From Jiangella rhizosphaerae (GTDB taxonomy: Bacteria; Actinomycetota; Actinomycetes; Jiangellales; Jiangellaceae), in NCBI RefSeq assembly GCF_003579925.1, contig NZ_QUAL01000191.1, positions 1 through 64,000 on the forward strand: DNA of 64,000 nt. Reading direction: 5' to 3'. Position 1 is the first letter of the stretch, and the number at the start of each line of letters is the position of its first letter. The notes below the pieces were generated by a model. That model saw only the letters and a program-made list of their open reading frames with translations, did no database searches and was not told the origin of the DNA. Positions 25,682 to 34,184 of this stretch are shown piece after piece. The position numbers were made by a program, and so were the translations under genes.

Positions 25682-27783
25682 CGAGTCCTCCCGGTGGACA
25701 GGATCGCCTCGTCGGCGACGACGACGGCGCTCCGCGGCCCGACGACCACCCGGCCGTCGCGCAACGGCTCCGCGGCCTCCTCGCCGACCCGCAGCACCCC
25801 CGGCCGCGTCATGGCGGGCGGGAGGTGCACCTCGTACGAGCGCTGCTCGTCGTCGTAGTTGGCGATGACGACGCAGCGGCCCGGCCGGTCCGGGCTCTCC
25901 CACACCGCCACCTGGGCGTGCCGGGACCGGCGGTCGGGCGCCGTCACCGCCACCCCCTCCGTGCCGGCGAACGTGCCGTTCCAGAGCCACGGCGCGAGCC
26001 GGCGGCGCAGGTCGTCGACGGCGGTGGCATAGGCCACCGTGGCCGGCATGTCCGCGGGGCGACCCTTGAAGTTGTACGGCTCCAGGCTCATGGCGTAGCC
26101 GTACAGCAGGCACTGGTTGGCCATGTTGCGGTCGTCGAAGCCGGTCAGTGCGGTGACGATGCGCGCCCGAGGGCGCAGGTACCGGCCGAGCGGGAGGTGC
26201 CGTTCCGACGAGCTGCGGAAGTAGGAGGCGTCGTAGTGCTCGAACTGCTGGTCGTAGGCGCCCTCGCCGGCGATGACGAAGTCGCGGGCCGACGCCGCGG
26301 CCGCCGTCCGGAGGTCCTCGACGAAGTCGCCGTCCCACAGGTAGGTGGAGGCGCCCGGCGGGTGGTCGTGGCCCTCGGCGAAGCACAGCAGCGCCCGGCC
26401 GTGGTAGAGCGACTCGTCGGCCAGGACGCCGGCCGCGCCCCAGCTCGCCAGCTGGGCCACCTCGGCGGCGAACCTGGCCCGCAACACGGGGGAGGAGAAG
26501 CACAGCGGCACGTACCACGGCGTGCTCATGCCGTACCGCTTGCGCGAGGTGTGGTAGACGGGCCCGGGCTGGGCGTACGGCTGGCCGTTGGCGTCGAGGC
26601 ACACGTACTCGGCCAGCTCGTCCCAGGACTGACCGGGCCGCTCGACCCACTGGTACTTGACGTACAGCACGGTCTTGACGTCGAGCTCGCGGGCGCGCTG
26701 GAGCGCCCGGCGCAGGCCGGCCTCGCCACCCAGCTTCTCCGCGGGCCGGTGCACCGGCACCAGGCCGTCCTGGCCGCCCTCGTTCCAGCCCACGACCTGG
26801 ATCGCGCCGATGCCGTGTGCCGCGCACTCCTCGACGATCCGCGTCAGCGCGTCGAAGTCGTACCGCGGCTCGCCCTCGGTGGACATCAGCTGGACCTGCA
26901 GCCACGACCGCGGCTCGCGCAGCCAGGCGGCGCCGGACGACCGCGCCGCACCCTGGCCGTCGCGGTACGGGGCCAGCGCGGCCGGCCAGTCGCCGGCGAA
27001 CGGTGCGACCGTCATGGGCAGCGCGGTGAGGCGCCCGCCGCTCTGCCGTGGCATCTGGATCGCGTCGAAGGTCACCGACCTGCGTCCGTCCACCGGCTCG
27101 GCGGTGCGGCTGAGGCTGTCGCGGAAGCCCGGTCGCAGCGAGACCCGCCAGCCGATGAACTCCAGCGTCGGCGACGACGGCAGCACCGTCAGCCCGCCCG
27201 ACCGGCCGGCCAGCACCGCGAACGGCGAGGTGGGGTTGCAGACCACCTCGGGCCGCAGGTTCCCGCTCGCGTAGTCGGGGTACAGCGTGCCCCAGTAGGG
27301 CGCGTTGCTGTCGAACCGCGGCAACAGCCGGACCCTGGCGCCCTGGCTGTAGTCGACGGTCAGCAGCTCCAGCTCGTCGCCGTCCGCGGGCGCGATGCCC
27401 TCGATCGACGGGAACCGCACGGCCTCGACCTCGGCGTCCAGGCTCAGCTCCAGGGCCAGCCGCAGGCGTCCGTCGTCCAGCGCGGCGGTGACCTCGATGC
27501 GGCCGTCGAGCTTCTCGCCGGTGCTGGTCACCGGCCGCTCCCATACCGCGGTGAGGGAGCGGCCGCCGGCTCCGACCCGTGTGCTGGTCACCTGCTGGGC
27601 GGCGGTGGCGACGACGACCGTCCGGTCGCCGTGGCGGGGGATCTCGAGCACGTACAGCGACGGCGTCTCGGGACTGTGGACGAGCGCGCCGGCGGTGCGG
27701 TCGCGCAGCCCGACGAGACCGCCGCTGTACGCGTCGAACTCGGCCACGGCACGGTCGTCGGCGATCACCAGGGTGGCGTTCAC
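25678..27783 (-). CDS. Putative glycoside hydrolase (DUF6259-like)
   Basis: This 701-residue protein reads as an N-terminal beta-sandwich (to about 250) and a TIM-barrel (about 290-600). The barrel carries QVVGWNEGGQDG, a KYQWV strand, GVLADESLYHG and a late GEGAYD strand. A small C-terminal sandwich follows. The layout recalls clan-D/GH-H hydrolases, and Asp/Glu at strand ends could be catalytic; I recognise it only as DUF6259-like. It has no signal peptide. GTG start; coupled with permease 1 (ATGA) and 15 bases after the binding-protein gene. This position suggests it acts on the substrate just imported. Confidence 0.6.
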   Translation of the reverse strand: MNATLVIADDRAVAEFDAYSGGLVGLRDRTAGALVHSPETPSLYVLEIPRHGDRTVVVATAAQQVTSTRVGAGGRSLTAVWERPVTSTGEKLDGRIEVTAALDDGRLRLALELSLDAEVEAVRFPSIEGIAPADGDELELLTVDYSQGARVRLLPRFDSNAPYWGTLYPDYASGNLRPEVVCNPTSPFAVLAGRSGGLTVLPSSPTLEFIGWRVSLRPGFRDSLSRTAEPVDGRRSVTFDAIQMPRQSGGRLTALPMTVAPFAGDWPAALAPYRDGQGAARSSGAAWLREPRSWLQVQLMSTEGEPRYDFDALTRIVEECAAHGIGAIQVVGWNEGGQDGLVPVHRPAEKLGGEAGLRRALQRARELDVKTVLYVKYQWVERPGQSWDELAEYVCLDANGQPYAQPGPVYHTSRKRYGMSTPWYVPLCFSSPVLRARFAAEVAQLASWGAAGVLADESLYHGRALLCFAEGHDHPPGASTYLWDGDFVEDLRTAAAASARDFVIAGEGAYDQQFEHYDASYFRSSSERHLPLGRYLRPRARIVTALTGFDDRNMANQCLLYGYAMSLEPYNFKGRPADMPATVAYATAVDDLRRRLAPWLWNGTFAGTEGVAVTAPDRRSRHAQVAVWESPDRPGRCVVIANYDDEQRSYEVHLPPAMTRPGVLRVGEEAAEPLRDGRVVVGPRSAVVVADEAILSTGRTR

Positions 27784-27798
27784 GGGTCTCCTGTGCTG

Positions 27799-29064
27799 CT
27801 ACAGCTGGGCGCGGTACTGCTCGAGCGCCACGTCGAGGTCGGCCAGCACCTCGTCGGTCGTCTTCTGGCCGCTGATGATGTTCTGCAGGCCGACGAGCAG
27901 CGCGTCCTGGACCGCCTTGTCAGGCGGCGAGAACAGCGCCATGAACGTCTTGCCCTCCCAGGCGGCCTGCATCTCCGGGTAGAGCGGGTCGACGTCCGCG
28001 CCGACCTGGACCGTCGTGGTCGTCGGGAAGAGCTTCACCTTCGACAGGAACTCCAGGTACACGTCGTCCTGGAAGAAGAAGTTCAGGAACTCCTGCGCGG
28101 CCTCGACGTTGTCGTTGCCCGGGTTGACGCCGAAGCGCACCTGGTAGGAGCCCCAGATGGCGTCCGCCGGCTCGTCGGTGGTGGGGAAGTTCAGGTAGCC
28201 CACGTCGAGGTTCGCGGCGCGCGCGTCGGGCAGGATCCACGGCGCCGGGAACATCGCCGCCTCGCCGGTCAGGAACGCCGACTGCGCGGCGGTCTGGCTG
28301 GTGCCGACCGGGTTCGGCATGTAGTAGGGCACCAGTTCCTTGACGATGTCGAGCGACCGCTTCCACGCCTCGTTGCCGGAGAAGTCCGCCTCGCCCGCGG
28401 TCATCTGCTCGGCGAGGTCCTCGTCGGCGCCGTGCTCGGCCAGCGCGTAGTACACGATGAACTGCGGCCACCAGTTGTCCTGGGCCGACATCGCCAGCGG
28501 CGTGATGCCGGCGTCGAGCAGCTGCTGGCACGCGTCGAGGAACTCGGTGTACGTGGTGGGCACCTGCGCGATGCCGGCCTGCTCGAAGAGCGCCTTGTTG
28601 TACACGATGCCGTTGCCCGACAGCGAGATCGGCACGTTGTACGCGCCGCCGTCGGGGCTGTAGCGGACGCTCTCCTCGGCCGCCTGCTCCGTCAGCTTGT
28701 CGAGGTAGTCGCCGCCGTCGCTGAGGTCGGCGGCGAAGCCGTCGGCGATGAAGTTCTCGATGTTGCCGAGGTCGAAGCCGTAGATGTCGGGCCCGGCCCC
28801 GCCGGAGAGGCGGGTCTTCAGCAGGTTGTCGTAGTCGTTGGTGTTGAAGAACTCCGCGTTGATGGTGATGTCGGGGTTCTCCGCCTCGAAGGCGGCGATG
28901 ACGTCTTCGTACGCCGCGTCGGTGTCGCCGCCGTCGCCCCACATGAGGAAGCTGAGCTCGACCGCCCCGGACGATTCGCCGGCGTTCGACCCGCCGCATC
29001 CGGCGAGCAGTGCACCGAGGGATGCGACGGCCGCAACCGCGGTGCCTTTGAGCCACGTCTTCAT
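27799..29064 (-). CDS. Sugar-binding lipoprotein of the ABC importer
   Basis: This 421-residue family-1 extracellular solute-binding protein has a Lys N-terminus, hydrophobic helix and lipobox LLAGC. Typical regions are FLMWGDGGDT at the first strand, GGAGPDIYGFD, and aromatic sugar-stacking residues such as NWWPQF and PAPWILP. It is the first gene of a seven-gene operon reaching 21197, with AGGAGA before the ATG. Transcription starts at promoter D, with a hairpin in the leader. Confidence 0.92.
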   Translation of the reverse strand: MKTWLKGTAVAAVASLGALLAGCGGSNAGESSGAVELSFLMWGDGGDTDAAYEDVIAAFEAENPDITINAEFFNTNDYDNLLKTRLSGGAGPDIYGFDLGNIENFIADGFAADLSDGGDYLDKLTEQAAEESVRYSPDGGAYNVPISLSGNGIVYNKALFEQAGIAQVPTTYTEFLDACQQLLDAGITPLAMSAQDNWWPQFIVYYALAEHGADEDLAEQMTAGEADFSGNEAWKRSLDIVKELVPYYMPNPVGTSQTAAQSAFLTGEAAMFPAPWILPDARAANLDVGYLNFPTTDEPADAIWGSYQVRFGVNPGNDNVEAAQEFLNFFFQDDVYLEFLSKVKLFPTTTTVQVGADVDPLYPEMQAAWEGKTFMALFSPPDKAVQDALLVGLQNIISGQKTTDEVLADLDVALEQYRAQL

Positions 29065-29095
29065 GGCTTCTCCTAAGATCGACGTTGATCGTGGC

Positions 29096-29119
29096 CGGGT
29101 CGGCGTGTCGGCCGACCCG
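29096..29119 (-). promoter_or_regulatory. Hairpin in the leader of the importer operon
   Basis: CGGGTCGGC and GCCGACCCG pair perfectly over 9 bases around a 6-base loop. It lies between operator D and the binding-protein ATG, so it is in the 5' leader, where it could stabilise the first gene's mRNA or attenuate. Confidence 0.5.
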
Positions 29120-29124
29120 CACGG

Positions 29125-29161
29125 GTGTAGTGACACTACACAGTTGGTCGAGGGCGAGCAA
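29125..29161 (-). promoter_or_regulatory. Promoter and operator D of the importer operon
   Basis: GTGTAGTGACACTACAC (29125-29141) is the best copy of the regulon palindrome, with 7-base perfect arms. On the minus strand -35 TTGCTC (29156-29161), a 17-base spacer and -10 TAGTGT (29133-29138) place the -10 inside the operator. Confidence 0.75.
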
Positions 29162-29200
29162 GTCACTGCGGGTAAAGCTGGGCGAAATGTCCCAATCTGG

Positions 29201-29213
29201 CTAGTGAGACTAC
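29201..29213 (+). promoter_or_regulatory. Operator E upstream of the DUF3863-GH78-RpiR operon
   Basis: CTAGT-GAG-ACTAC carries one arm mismatch. It is 33 bases before the GTG start; TAGTGA inside it can serve as a -10. If it works, the RpiR gene downstream is autoregulated. Confidence 0.6.
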
Positions 29214-29246
29214 CGATATCGCGGCCATCGCGGGTACGTTGCCGCC

Positions 29247-30575
29247 GTGACGCAGACATGCCCCGCGCCCATCGGCCCCCGGCTCACCATCAACACCGTC
29301 GTGCGCCGGCACCAGATCGAGGCCACCCGCGACCGGTGGCTGTGGGAGGACGAGTTCGACCGGCACACCCCCGAGCTGGTCGAGCGGTTCTCCGGCACCG
29401 TGCGCGAGGCGGCGCCGGGCGCACGCGTCACGTGGGGGTTCTCCTGGGGCGCGCTGACCGATCCGTCGGACCGGTACCGCGCGATCCGGCGGCTGGTCGG
29501 CGAGCTGGCGGACGAGTACGGCGACGACGTGACCTTCGTGCCCGGCGGCTTCTTCGCCAACCTCCACGGCTCGCGCGACGACGTCGCGCGTGAGATCGAC
29601 GACGCGCTGGACGTCCTGGCCGGCGCGTTCGACCGGCCGGCACGGTCGCTGCTGGCGGGTTTCCTGGCCGCGGAGAACATCCGGCGGGTCCGCGAGGACC
29701 GCGGCATCCGGGTCGTGCAGGGCAACATCTGGAGCCAGTTCGACATCGACCTGCAGGACGGCGACGGCTCGATCGCCTACCCCTACTACCCGTCGCGCCG
29801 GCACTTCCTCGTGCCCGGCCGCGGCGACGACCGCATCGACGCGGTGACGATGGACGGCTGGACGGTGGACCTGCTCGCCGCCCGTCACAGCGGCATGGGC
29901 GTCGACGCCTCCGGCCGGCAGCTGAACTCCCGGCTCGGGGCTGGGCCGATCGAGACGCTGCACCGGCTGCCGCTGGACGACGCCGTGCGGCAGCTGCGCT
30001 CGACGGCGCGGGCGCACCTGGACGACCGCGCCGTCGAACGGAACGGGCTGGGCTGGGTGACGGTGAACTACGAGATCAGCGAGGTGAGCCGCGGCCTGGA
30101 CGTCGACCCCGCCATCCTGCGGCTCTGGGGCGAGTGGATCGCCTGGCAGCACGAGCGGTGGCCGCGGCTGCGGACACCGACGATGGCCGAGCTCGGCGAG
30201 GAGTGGATGGCCCGGCATCCGGACAACGAGAACCTGCGCTACCTGCTGCGGCAGGACGGCACCGGCATCGGGGCGTCGGCCGCCGGCGAGCGGGTCACCT
30301 GGTTCATGACCGCCGACTACCGCCTCGGCGTGGCCGAACGGGACGGCCGGCGCGAGGTCTTCGACTACACGCCCTACGACGTGCCGGCCCGGGAACCGGA
30401 GGAGACCGGGGACCGGCGGTGGAGCCTGCTGGGCGAGATCAACCAGAAGGGCACCCGCCCGCAGGACCGCCCGGTGCCGCTCGAGGAGTTCCTGCACGCC
30501 CGGCCCGGACTGGCCGAACGGCTGGACCAGTGCTACGCCGCCGAGCCGGAGTACCGGGAGCTGGTGGCGCCGTGA
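29247..30575 (+). CDS. DUF3863-like protein, putative carbohydrate-active enzyme
   Basis: This 442-residue protein matches the pattern I know from DUF3863 proteins: LTINTVVRRHQIE at the start, ITW-like VTWGFSWGAL, FVPGGFFANLHG, GFLAAENIRRVRED, VVQGNIWSQFDID, and YPYYPSRRHF with DGWTVDLL. The alternating strands look like a barrel with conserved Glu and Asp, and NIWSQ resembles a ligand-binding strand. No activity is established to my knowledge. There is no export signal. The GTG start is used, and its stop overlaps the GH78 start (GTGA). Coupling to a rhamnosidase-like enzyme suggests action on the same glycan. Confidence 0.65.
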   Translation: MTQTCPAPIGPRLTINTVVRRHQIEATRDRWLWEDEFDRHTPELVERFSGTVREAAPGARVTWGFSWGALTDPSDRYRAIRRLVGELADEYGDDVTFVPGGFFANLHGSRDDVAREIDDALDVLAGAFDRPARSLLAGFLAAENIRRVREDRGIRVVQGNIWSQFDIDLQDGDGSIAYPYYPSRRHFLVPGRGDDRIDAVTMDGWTVDLLAARHSGMGVDASGRQLNSRLGAGPIETLHRLPLDDAVRQLRSTARAHLDDRAVERNGLGWVTVNYEISEVSRGLDVDPAILRLWGEWIAWQHERWPRLRTPTMAELGEEWMARHPDNENLRYLLRQDGTGIGASAAGERVTWFMTADYRLGVAERDGRREVFDYTPYDVPAREPEETGDRRWSLLGEINQKGTRPQDRPVPLEEFLHARPGLAERLDQCYAAEPEYRELVAP

Positions 30576-33118
30576 TCGTGCTCGAGGGCCTGACGGCCGA
30601 GCACCGCGTGGAGCCGTGCGGCGTCGACGTGCCGCCGCGCTTCGGCTGGCGCGTGGCGGCCGACGAGAACGGCGTGGTGCAGCACGCCTGGCGGATCCGC
30701 GTCACCGACGACGCCGGCCGCGAGGTGAGCGACTCGGGCTGGGTGGAGTCGGCCGAGTGCGTGGACGTGCCGTACGACGGGCCGCCGCTGCACCCGCTGA
30801 CGCGGTACGGGTGGCGGGTGGACGTCCGCACCAGCCACGGGGGCGCCGAAGCGAGCTCGTCGTTCGTCACCGGTGTCCTCGACGGCGACTGGCACGGCGC
30901 CGCCTGGATCGGCCACCCGCATCCCAGCGGTGCCGCGCCCGTCCTGCGCACCACGGTCGACGTCGGCAGCGTCGCCGCGGCCGCGTACCTCGTGGTCGCC
31001 GCGGGCGGCTACGCGCACGCCACGCTCGACGGCCGGCCCGTCGACGACGCCGTCCTGTCGCCGGGCTTCACCGACTACGACGCCCGCGTGCAGTACGTCG
31101 TCACCGACGTCACCGCGCTGCTGACGCCCGGCCGGCACATCCTCGAGCTGGAGCTCGGCCGCGGCTTCTATGCGATGGCCGCGGCGAACACCTGGGACTG
31201 GCACCGGGCGCCGTGGCGCGGCGAGCCGTGCGCGCGCGTGCTGCTCGTGGTCACCGACGCCCGCGGTGGCGTGACGCGGCTGGTCAGCGATGAGCGGTGG
31301 CGGGCGGCGGACGGGCCGACGCGGGAGGACGACCTGTACGCGGGGGAGACTTACGACGCCCGCCGGCCGGCCGAGCTGGCCGGCGCCGCGGCCTGGGTGC
31401 CGGCCACCGTGGTGCCGGGTCCTCGCGGGCGTCCGGAGTGGCAGCGGCAGCAGCCGATCACCGCGGCCGGCCGGCTCGAGCCCGTCGACGTCGCCGAGGT
31501 GGGCGACGGCGCCTGGGTGTACGACTTCGGCCGCGTCATCGCCGGCTGGGCCGAGGTGCGGGCCGCGGACGCCGCGGGCGAGGTGGTGGAGCTGCGCTAC
31601 GCGGAGCGGCTGGGCCCGGACGGCCGTGCCGACGTCGCGGACCACCACGGGTACTACGCGGGCCGGTTCCAGACCGACCGGCTCGTGCTGGCCGGTGCCG
31701 AGCGGCCCGTGCGCTGGCAGCCCCGGTTCGGCTACAAGGGCTTCCGCTACGTCGAGGTGTGCGCTCGGCGCCGCCCGGAGCTCACCGCCGTCGTCGTCCA
31801 CACGGCCGCGTCGCGGACTGGGACGTTCCGCTGCTCCAGCGACCTGCTGAACCGGGTGCACGAGCTGACCGTCCGCACGGTGCTCAACAACCTGCACGGC
31901 CTCCCGACGGACACGCCGAAGTACGAGAAGAACGGGTGGACCGGCGACGGCATGCTCGGCGCCGAGCTGATGCTCATGAACCTCGACACCCACGCGCTGC
32001 TGGACAAGTGGGTCGACGACATCGCCGACAGCCGGCACGGGTCGCCCGCGCCCGCGGTCATCGCGCCGCACGGCGGGTGGCGCATGGACTGGACGCCGGC
32101 GCCGCCCTGGCACTCGGCGTACGTGCTGATCCCGTGGTGGATCTGGTGGTACACGGGCGACCGCCGGCCGCTGGAACGGCACTGGGACGGCATGACCGCC
32201 TACGTCGGCCACGAGCTCGCCCGCTCACCGGGCGGCATCGCCGCGACGACGCTGGGCGACTGGGTGAGCCCCGAGACCGACCCCGCCGGCGGCAACGCGC
32301 CCGAGGACAGCCGGGTGCCGGCGACCGCGTTCCTGGCGCTCATGCTCGACACCCTCGCGCGGGCCGCGGAGGTGGTGGGCGACGACGGCCGGCGGTGGGC
32401 CGACGCGGCCGGCGCCGTGCGGGCGGCCTTCCGTGCCGAGTTCCACGACGCCGGCGCCGCGATGGTGCGCGGCGCCGGCGACCACGGGTACCGGCAGTCG
32501 CACAACGTCCTGGCGCTGGCGTTCGGCCTGCTGGAACCGGGGGAGGAGCAGCGGGTCGCCGACCGGCTGGCCCGCGACGTGCGCGAGCGCGGGAACCGGC
32601 TGGGCACCGGAGCGCTCTCGACGAAGTACCTGCTGCCGACGCTGACCCGCTACGGCCACGCCGATCTCGCCCTCGTGGTGGCGCGGCAGACGGAGTTCCC
32701 CAGCTGGGGGCACTGGCTGGCGCACGGCGCCACGTCGCTGTGGGAGCACTGGAGCCCCGACGCCCGCTCCCACGGGCACTACTTCCTCGGCACGATCGAC
32801 GACTGGCTGTACCACGACGTCCTGGGGCTGAGGCCGGTCCGGCCCGGCTGGCGGCGGGCCCGGCTGGCGCCCGCCGTCCCCGGGCTGGACTGGGCTCGCG
32901 GCGCCGTGACCACGCCGTACGGCCGGCTGGCGGTGCGCTGGCACCGGACCGAGGCCGGCGTCGCCGCCGAGGTCGAGGTCCCCGTCGGCGTCGTGCTCGA
33001 CGTCGCCGGCCGCGGCGGGCCGCTGGGGCCGGGGCGGCACGAGGTGGTGCTGCCCGCCGAGGCGCGTCCCGGCGCGTCGCTCCATGATCGAGGTAGCGAA
33101 CCTACGCAAGGCGGATAG
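30572..33118 (+). CDS. GH78 alpha-L-rhamnosidase-like enzyme
   Basis: This 848-residue protein has the GH78 order: N-terminal Ig-like domain, beta-sandwiches with GGYAHATLDGRPV and SPGFTDYDARVQY, then an (alpha/alpha)6 barrel beginning near TDTPKYEKNGWTGDG. Acidic catalytic candidates include the DTPKYEKNGWTGD region and the late SLWEHWSPDARSHGH. It lacks a signal peptide, so it works inside the cell on imported rhamnosides or on a related 6-deoxy sugar. It starts by GTGA overlap with the DUF3863-like gene. RpiR follows after 60 bases. Confidence 0.88.
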   Translation: MIVLEGLTAEHRVEPCGVDVPPRFGWRVAADENGVVQHAWRIRVTDDAGREVSDSGWVESAECVDVPYDGPPLHPLTRYGWRVDVRTSHGGAEASSSFVTGVLDGDWHGAAWIGHPHPSGAAPVLRTTVDVGSVAAAAYLVVAAGGYAHATLDGRPVDDAVLSPGFTDYDARVQYVVTDVTALLTPGRHILELELGRGFYAMAAANTWDWHRAPWRGEPCARVLLVVTDARGGVTRLVSDERWRAADGPTREDDLYAGETYDARRPAELAGAAAWVPATVVPGPRGRPEWQRQQPITAAGRLEPVDVAEVGDGAWVYDFGRVIAGWAEVRAADAAGEVVELRYAERLGPDGRADVADHHGYYAGRFQTDRLVLAGAERPVRWQPRFGYKGFRYVEVCARRRPELTAVVVHTAASRTGTFRCSSDLLNRVHELTVRTVLNNLHGLPTDTPKYEKNGWTGDGMLGAELMLMNLDTHALLDKWVDDIADSRHGSPAPAVIAPHGGWRMDWTPAPPWHSAYVLIPWWIWWYTGDRRPLERHWDGMTAYVGHELARSPGGIAATTLGDWVSPETDPAGGNAPEDSRVPATAFLALMLDTLARAAEVVGDDGRRWADAAGAVRAAFRAEFHDAGAAMVRGAGDHGYRQSHNVLALAFGLLEPGEEQRVADRLARDVRERGNRLGTGALSTKYLLPTLTRYGHADLALVVARQTEFPSWGHWLAHGATSLWEHWSPDARSHGHYFLGTIDDWLYHDVLGLRPVRPGWRRARLAPAVPGLDWARGAVTTPYGRLAVRWHRTEAGVAAEVEVPVGVVLDVAGRGGPLGPGRHEVVLPAEARPGASLHDRGSEPTQGG

Positions 33119-33178
33119 CATGACAACGCACAGTCCACCGGACGAGCATCGACCGGGCCGCCCGACCAAGGAGACACG

Positions 33179-34099
33179 GTGACCACCGCCGAACGGCGCG
33201 AAGAGGCGCCACAGTACGTCGGGACGACGCTGGAGCGGGTGGCGCAGGCGCTGCCCACCATGCGGCGCTCCGAGCGGAACGTCGCCGAACTCGTGCTGAG
33301 CGACCCCGTGCGCGTCGTCAACCTCACGATGGCGGGGCTGGCCGAGGCGGCCGGGGTCAGCGAGCCGACGGTCATGCGCTTCAGCGCGTCGGTCGGGTGC
33401 TCCGGGTTCCAGGACTTCAAGATCCAGCTGGCCCAGACCCTCGCCCTCGGCCTGCCGCTGACCCACTCGGGCATCGAGGCCGGCGACAGCGGGGCGGCGC
33501 TGTCGGAGAAGATCTTCGACCACACCATCTCCAGTCTCGACCGCGCCCGGCGCACGCTCGACCACGACGCCGTCGAGCGGGCCATCGACCTGCTGCACGG
33601 CGCGTCCGACGTGCTCTTCGTCGGGTTCGGCGCCAGCGGCATCATCGCCCAGGACGCCCAGCAGAAGTTCCCGCTGTTCGGCGTCCCGTGCCAGGCACCC
33701 GCCGACTTCCACCAGCAGTTCATCGCCGCGACGATGGGCGGCCCGCGCAGCGTGACGGTGGCGATCTCCAACACCGGCTCCACGTCGCAGGTGCTCACCG
33801 TCGCGCGGGCGGCGAAGGCCGCCGGCAGTCCGGTGATCGCGCTGACCGGACAGCCCGGCGCGTTGTCCGACCTCGCCGACGTCGCGCTGGTGGTGCAGAC
33901 GTTCGAGGACACCGACATCTACACGCCCACGACCAGCCGGCTGGCCGGGCTGGTGGTCATCGACGTCCTGGCCACCGGCGTCGCGCTGCGCCGGCCGGCG
34001 GAGCACCGCGAGGCGATCCACCACATGAAGAACGAGCTCGCCGCCATGCGCAAGGGGGCTGCGGCCACCGCGGCCGACTCCGCCCCCGCCACGGAGTAG
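33179..34099 (+). CDS. RpiR-family regulator (HTH + SIS), candidate master regulator of the locus
   Basis: This 306-residue regulator has an N-terminal RpiR helix-turn-helix (LTMAGLAEAAGVSEPTVMRFSASVG, about 49-74). A C-terminal SIS sugar-phosphate-binding domain follows (VLFVGFGASGIIAQDAQQKF, then VTVAISNTGSTSQVL, about 145-260). GTG start after AAGGAG. It lies inside the locus whose promoters share GTAGT-N3-ACTAC, and one copy overlaps its own stop codon. The simple model is a repressor released by a phosphorylated sugar. It probably binds as a dimer of dimers. The link to the motif is inferred from location. Confidence 0.9.
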   Translation: MTTAERREEAPQYVGTTLERVAQALPTMRRSERNVAELVLSDPVRVVNLTMAGLAEAAGVSEPTVMRFSASVGCSGFQDFKIQLAQTLALGLPLTHSGIEAGDSGAALSEKIFDHTISSLDRARRTLDHDAVERAIDLLHGASDVLFVGFGASGIIAQDAQQKFPLFGVPCQAPADFHQQFIAATMGGPRSVTVAISNTGSTSQVLTVARAAKAAGSPVIALTGQPGALSDLADVALVVQTFEDTDIYTPTTSRLAGLVVIDVLATGVALRRPAEHREAIHHMKNELAAMRKGAAATAADSAPATE

Positions 34100-34108
34100 T
34101 TTCACTAC
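34096..34108 (+). promoter_or_regulatory. Operator F, overlapping the RpiR stop codon
   Basis: GTAGT-TTC-ACTAC has perfect arms and contains the TAG stop of the RpiR gene. It lies 31 bases before operator G, a spacing of about four helical turns, so two dimers could act together. Confidence 0.75.
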
Positions 34109-34139
34109 ACCCGCTGGGCGCGTGCTGTGCCGCCGTCGT

Positions 34140-34152
34140 GTAGTGTGACTAC
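34140..34152 (+). promoter_or_regulatory. Operator G upstream of the AroE-like/kinase operon
   Basis: GTAGT-GTG-ACTAC has perfect arms and ends 32 bases before the ATG at 34185. TAGTGT inside it can be the -10. Confidence 0.75.
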
Positions 34153-34184
34153 CAACTTCGCCGGCGGCTGTGAGGGAGTCCACG

